The translations under genes were made by a program, and so were the position numbers. The notes beneath the pieces are model-generated. The model saw nothing but the letters and a program-made list of their open reading frames with translations. It was not told where the DNA came from and did not search any database. Source: a virus. From it: 27,208 nucleotides of DNA. This document shows, piece by piece, positions 23,838 to 27,208 of the stretch; the stretch's first letter is position 1; each line of letters opens with the position of its first letter. Location: IMG/VR virus record IMGVR_UViG_3300042090_003237, positions 1-27,208 of that record. The stretch is one strand, 5' to 3'.

Positions 23838-25502
23838 TCAAGTGAGCCGGGCCGGAATGAACCGCGGCCGGGTTGTGTTGTTTCCGCCCACGCGGATTTT
23901 TTTTACGGTGTCAATGTTGATTGCACCGGTGGCGCTCATCAGGGCGAAACCGGATAGCTTGCCGCTGTCGAAAGTGTCGCCGTGCGCGCCGGTCTGGCTG
24001 TCGGGCACGCAAATAAAACGACCGCCGTCCTTCATGACCATCCGGTAATCTTTTTTGATGTATTCATCCGGCGGCAGCACAATGCGCCCGTCATTGACCT
24101 GTCCCGCCTCCAGATCGCCGAGGAATGTCTTGTAATTGATTTCGCCGTCCTGCTCCGCGTAGCCCGGCGGCCGCGGGGTGACATTGTTGCCATTGAAAAT
24201 CAACATCACGGGAATCATCGGAGCCAGGATGTCCGCCGTTTCCTCCGCGAAATATCGTTCGTTGCTGGCGTCAATGCAGAGCCGGCGGGCGGGAATGCCG
24301 CACGCACGGTGGCGAATCACCTGCACAATTTCCTGCAGCCGGGCGCGCGCGACCTGCGGCTTGCGCTCCTTCCATACCACCTTGAGCCGGTCATAATAGA
24401 GGCCGTCATTGCCACGCTCGCGAACCGTCACCGCGCTGGGATTGCTTAGTTCAGCCGTCGTGGTGGCCACGTCGAAGCCGATCCCGACCGGACCATCACG
24501 CAGGCTGGCCGCCAGCAATTGCAGCGCTTGCTGAAAGTCGAGGTCGCTGTCCACATAAACGAAGTGGCATTGCCCCACGCCGCGGCGCTGGGCTGTGACC
24601 ATCGCCACAATGTCAATGACGCTGGCGCCGCCCGGCTTGTGGTTGAGCGCGTAACTGACATCCCAGCCGCCGCGCATGGATGGAAACGCGCGGCACTGCT
24701 CATAACTCATCGGCTTGCCCTCATCATCGAAGAGCTGATGGCCGGCCTTGTAGGCATCCTTCAGCGCCACGCGGTGGATCAACATCCCGGTCTGACCGAT
24801 GTAAAGATGCCCGTCCGCATTCGGCGGAAACTGGTCCTCTTCATTTTCCGCCGTGATCTCGCGCGGCATCGTGTCTTCAAACCACGGGTGCGCATCGTCC
24901 AGGCAGAGGTTGCAAAAGAACAACATCTTGCGGTCGGGCGTGTCGCGCATCATCGCATCGGCGGAATTACGGATGTCCTGCGCCTGGTTGCGCGGCACAT
25001 AACCCCATTCGTCAAACCCGATCAACGCCCGGTAGGAACGGAACGTAGAAATGCTCGGGGCCAGAATCAATTCGCGCGAATAACTGGTGTTGCTGAAATA
25101 CAACCGCAGCTCCATCGCGCGGGTCTGATAGAGTTCCGTGAACTGGTCGGAGGTCAGAGCGGTTTTGTATTCCTTGCCGGTCGTCGAATTGGCAACCTTG
25201 AAATCCAGACCCTGCGCCGCGGCATTGTCCTCGATCGAACCGCGCACGGCCGCCGCCTCGCTGGCCAGTATCTCCGCCTGCTCGATCGCCGTCAGCGTCA
25301 TGCCGATGGATTCCTTGCCCAGCATCAGCGACGCCGAGCAGTTGATGACCGTCCGTCCCGGCTCGGTGGACATTTCCTGAAAATAAATATCGCCGGCTGT
25401 GGTGGATTTGCGACAGCGACGGGCCCAGTAATAACCCACAATGCGCCGCTCGGCCTGAACGGCCAGGGCGACGGTCTGGTATGGGCGACGTTTGCGTTTC
25501 AT
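23838..25502 (-). CDS. Terminase large subunit (Mu gp28-like)
   Basis: This 554-aa protein is the DNA-packaging motor and headful nuclease. The ATPase part has a variant Walker A (ARRCRKSTTAG, Lys32) and Walker B LIGFDEWG with Asp164-Glu165. The nuclease part has three acidic blocks: GIGFDVAT (Asp344), RLCIDASN (Asp411) and GAHGDTFDSGKLSGFA (Asp509). I start it at 25502, where the ATG overlaps the small terminase stop (ATGA). The open frame extends further upstream but that part is a shadow of the previous gene. It follows the gp27-like protein and precedes the portal, the Mu order. Confidence 0.92.
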   Translation of the reverse strand: MKRKRRPYQTVALAVQAERRIVGYYWARRCRKSTTAGDIYFQEMSTEPGRTVINCSASLMLGKESIGMTLTAIEQAEILASEAAAVRGSIEDNAAAQGLDFKVANSTTGKEYKTALTSDQFTELYQTRAMELRLYFSNTSYSRELILAPSISTFRSYRALIGFDEWGYVPRNQAQDIRNSADAMMRDTPDRKMLFFCNLCLDDAHPWFEDTMPREITAENEEDQFPPNADGHLYIGQTGMLIHRVALKDAYKAGHQLFDDEGKPMSYEQCRAFPSMRGGWDVSYALNHKPGGASVIDIVAMVTAQRRGVGQCHFVYVDSDLDFQQALQLLAASLRDGPVGIGFDVATTTAELSNPSAVTVRERGNDGLYYDRLKVVWKERKPQVARARLQEIVQVIRHRACGIPARRLCIDASNERYFAEETADILAPMIPVMLIFNGNNVTPRPPGYAEQDGEINYKTFLGDLEAGQVNDGRIVLPPDEYIKKDYRMVMKDGGRFICVPDSQTGAHGDTFDSGKLSGFALMSATGAINIDTVKKIRVGGNNTTRPRFIPARLT

Positions 25503-26128
25503 GCCTTGGGGATCTGTAGTTTGCCGCTCGCCTTGAGCGCCGTTACATCTTTGAATGCCGCCGAGCGCAATGCCGCGATCCGGTCGGCCTGCGAAAGCTT
25601 GTTGTCGCCCAGCAGCTCCTTGGCCTTGTCCAGCAGCCGGCTGAAGTAGGCATCGGACTCCACCAGGAATTTCTGCAGGTCCAGATCCAGCTTCGCCTTC
25701 TTCAAAACGAAGTTGCCCTGCATCCCCTCCTTGTTCTGCTGCAGCGCGATCAACTGGAGCTTCTGGTTTTCGCCCAGATTCAAAAACGACATCTCGAACA
25801 TCGTTTGCGCGATCCGGTCCTTCGTCGCCTGTTCGATGTCCGCCGGCAGCTCGGCCTTCGCCGTCTCCGCCGACTGCGCCGCCTGTAGTGACGCAAACCG
25901 CAGCCGCATGTCCATCGAGTTGTAAAAACCCTGAAGCGCCGTCTTGGAAATCTTGATGCCGTAGCCCTCCAGCCATTTCTTCGCCTGGGCGTAGGACATT
26001 TCGTTGTTGAAAAATGCCGAGCAGAATTCCAGCGCCAGCGGCTGCGCACGCGACTGCAACTGCTCCCAAAGCGAGTGCCCCGGCAATTTTCTGCCGACTA
26101 AAACGTCTGGTCTGTTTGGCGTGCTCAT
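25499..26128 (-). CDS. Terminase small subunit-like protein (Mu gp27 / DUF3486-like)
   Basis: This 209-aa protein probably recognises phage DNA for packaging. Its N-terminal part (about 20-70) has a helix-turn-helix pattern close to DUF3486: ALEFCSAFFNNEMSYAQAKKWLEGYGIKISKTALQGFYNSM in outline. A long helical region then follows (ADIEQATKDRIAQTMFEMSF, NLGENQKLQLIALQQNKEG), as expected for an oligomer. The ATG abuts the upstream TGA (TGAATG), and the stop overlaps the large subunit by ATGA. Assignment is by pattern and place. Confidence 0.75.
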   Translation of the reverse strand: MSTPNRPDVLVGRKLPGHSLWEQLQSRAQPLALEFCSAFFNNEMSYAQAKKWLEGYGIKISKTALQGFYNSMDMRLRFASLQAAQSAETAKAELPADIEQATKDRIAQTMFEMSFLNLGENQKLQLIALQQNKEGMQGNFVLKKAKLDLDLQKFLVESDAYFSRLLDKAKELLGDNKLSQADRIAALRSAAFKDVTALKASGKLQIPKA

Positions 26129-26392
26129 TCATTGATCCAGAAATGCGATGCCGGCGGAGGTGATCCGCCAGGCACGGTTTTCTTTGCTGATGGTTTTGGT
26201 CACTTCTTCGCAAAGATTTTTAGCCGCGATATAGTCCAGGGCATCGGCGACCTCGTCGTCGGCGGTCTTGGCAAAGCCATAGGCAGACAACGTGAGGGCG
26301 ATCGCGTTCACGCCCAGGCCGAACCGCGTGCGGTTGGCATCGAGCACAGACAAAACCGCGCGCCGGAAAACTTCTTTTTGCATGGCGTTCAT
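26129..26392 (-). CDS. Small winged-helix-like protein upstream of terminase
   Basis: This 87-aa helical protein ends in a strand-turn pattern ENRAWRITSAGIAFLDQ resembling the wing of a winged-helix domain. Mu-like phages have a small helical gene (gp26 area) at this point, so it may assist packaging or regulate late genes. The ATG at 26392 overlaps the upstream stop (ATGA); Met4 is an alternative. No specific family recognised. Confidence 0.65.
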   Translation of the reverse strand: MNAMQKEVFRRAVLSVLDANRTRFGLGVNAIALTLSAYGFAKTADDEVADALDYIAAKNLCEEVTKTISKENRAWRITSAGIAFLDQ

Positions 26393-26814
26393 GATTTCCT
26401 TTCCAGCAGCCGTGTGATCTTGGAGTCCATCTGCGCGAGCTGCTGATTTTGGAATTCAGTCGCTGCTTCCAGGCGACCCGTGGCCTTGTCCAGCAGATTG
26501 ATCCGCGCATGTATGGCCGTTACTTCGGTTGAAATTTTTGCACCGGTGCCGCGGTCCACGCCGCCGATCTTGGAAAAGATGTTGTCATGCTCATGCCGGT
26601 TTTCTGCGATGTGCTTGTCGAAATTTTCCTTCGAGGCAAAAACCTTGTGCAGCTCCTCCGTGATGGTGACGCTCACCGGTTGCTGGAACTGCACCTTCTG
26701 GCGTTTGTTGAAGGCCGCCGCCATGAATAACAGCGCGCCGACCGTGGCCAGCGCCATCACCACCTGGCTGATCAGCATCCAGACTTCCATTTGTGAAACT
26801 TCAGCGAACATCAT
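26389..26814 (-). CDS. Membrane-anchored coiled-coil protein
   Basis: This 141-aa protein has one N-terminal transmembrane helix (about 12-35, MLISQVVMALATVGALLFMAA-type) and a long charged helical part (about 55-141), probably a coiled coil. It sits between a holin-like gene and the packaging genes, coupled to both by ATGA. Mu-like phages encode small membrane proteins of the lysis region here, so a holin partner or spanin-like role is possible. No motif proves it. Confidence 0.65.
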   Translation of the reverse strand: MMFAEVSQMEVWMLISQVVMALATVGALLFMAAAFNKRQKVQFQQPVSVTITEELHKVFASKENFDKHIAENRHEHDNIFSKIGGVDRGTGAKISTEVTAIHARINLLDKATGRLEAATEFQNQQLAQMDSKITRLLERKS

Positions 26815-27059
26815 GATTTTGGTGCGTTTGACGGAATGAGTTCAGAAACCGGATGCGCATCGAGATATGCGAGGATGGCGCGGCCGAACGTGATGAGGAA
26901 CACGGCGGCGAACTGCTGAACATTGAGCGCCGGGACGGCATCAAACGCCGCGTGCGCGCCGGCCACGCCGAAGAAAGCCACACATGAATGCACCGCCGCG
27001 TCCAGCGCACTCGCGTTCATCGCCAGCCAATAACGCAGGATGGAGGGTGGAATTTTCAT
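26811..27059 (-). CDS. Small membrane protein, possible holin
   Basis: I start this 82-aa protein at the ATG at 27059 (MKIPPSILRYWLAMNASAL), because it overlaps the upstream stop by ATGA; an open extension to 27146 reads out of frame over that upstream gene. It has two hydrophobic helices (about 18-38 and 45-63) and a short polar tail, the size and layout of a two-helix holin. Lysis genes are often placed just before packaging genes in Mu-like phages. Confidence 0.5.
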   Translation of the reverse strand: MKIPPSILRYWLAMNASALDAAVHSCVAFFGVAGAHAAFDAVPALNVQQFAAVFLITFGRAILAYLDAHPVSELIPSNAPKS

Positions 27060-27208
27060 GCGCTCTTGGAGTGATGGATTGGTTTTGAATCCCACGCCGC
27101 CCAGCCCCCCAGCCGGACCGCGATGTAGATCACCAGGCGCTTCCATAAAATCGTTTTGCCGCCGCCGGGCGCGACCATGGCCGAATACAAAATCCAGTCG
27201 GCCTGGAA
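27056..27208 (-). CDS. Partial small membrane protein cut by the window edge
   Basis: The minus strand is open from the edge to TGA at 27056-27058, which overlaps the next ATG. The visible 50 residues include MVAPGGGKTILWKRLVIYIA and VRLGGWAAWDSKP, with one hydrophobic stretch. An internal ATG at 27178 would give a 40-aa protein. The GGGKT resembles a P-loop by chance, since no ATPase domain follows. It is probably another small lysis-region or membrane gene. Confidence 0.4.
   Translation of the reverse strand, partial: FQADWILYSAMVAPGGGKTILWKRLVIYIAVRLGGWAAWDSKPIHHSKSA

Noticed and set aside
25503-26213. N-terminal extension of the terminase reading frame
   Set aside because: It runs over the small terminase gene in another frame; the ATGA start at 25502 gives the normal terminase beginning.
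27136-27178. P-loop-like GGGKT in the edge ORF
   Set aside because: The frame ends about 35 residues later with only a membrane helix; there is no room for a nucleotide-binding fold.
2000-27208. CRISPR array, rRNA or integrase/attachment core
   Set aside because: No regularly spaced repeats of CRISPR type, no RNA gene signature and no recombinase were seen; the att side beyond 27208 is not available for comparison.

Overview
The window looks like a bacterial chromosome carrying the late half of a prophage. Bases 1-1302 hold a complete plus-strand glgC (ADP-glucose pyrophosphorylase). From about 2000 to the right edge (27208) almost every base belongs to one minus-strand phage late operon, read right to left. 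Between them (1303-2118) lies a short accessory stretch with one AT-richer plus-strand ORF flanked by a perfect 13-bp inverted repeat. The host is most likely a Verrucomicrobiota-type organism. This is an inference from GC-rich DNA, a phage protein whose N-terminus copies the prepilin leader common in that group, and Thr/Asn-rich exported proteins. No rRNA or marker gene confirms it.

The phage is a mosaic. The head module follows the order of Mu-like phages: two or three small membrane or helix-rich genes, gp27-like small terminase, gp28-like large terminase, a tiny 52-aa gene, gp29-like (DUF935) portal, a 91-aa gene, virion morphogenesis protein, gpI-like protease with a nested scaffold, decoration protein, major capsid protein, a prepilin-like protein, a 127-aa protein, and gp36-like (DUF1320) connector. 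The tail is a long non-contractile siphovirus/GTA type: tail tube, tail assembly chaperone with a candidate programmed -1 frameshift, 850-aa tape measure, DUF2163/BR0599 protein, NlpC/P60 peptidase, small linker protein, J-like tip protein, and a final fibre-like protein. No sheath gene is seen. Integrase or transposase, early genes and the lysis enzyme would lie right of the window. The phage's late end is at about 2000, where three AAAGGGT repeats could be transposase sites.

Four proteins carry export signals, which is unusual for virion genes: the prepilin-like protein behind the capsid gene, a 926-aa SGNH-hydrolase-like protein, an Fn3 lipoprotein, and the terminal fibre-like protein. A cold-shock-domain protein also sits inside the neck/tail genes.

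The operon has two translational regimes. From 27059 to 20855, and again from 12349 to 2119, most genes overlap by ATGA or are separated by 0-1 nt, consistent with coupling. Between 20312 and 15126, where the abundant structural proteins are encoded, genes are separated by short gaps. These gaps carry A-rich leaders of the type CAACCAACGAAAAATTATG without a clear Shine-Dalgarno, and four of them also carry a strong stem-loop just after the upstream stop codon. The G-U wobbles in three of those stems pair only in the minus-strand transcript.
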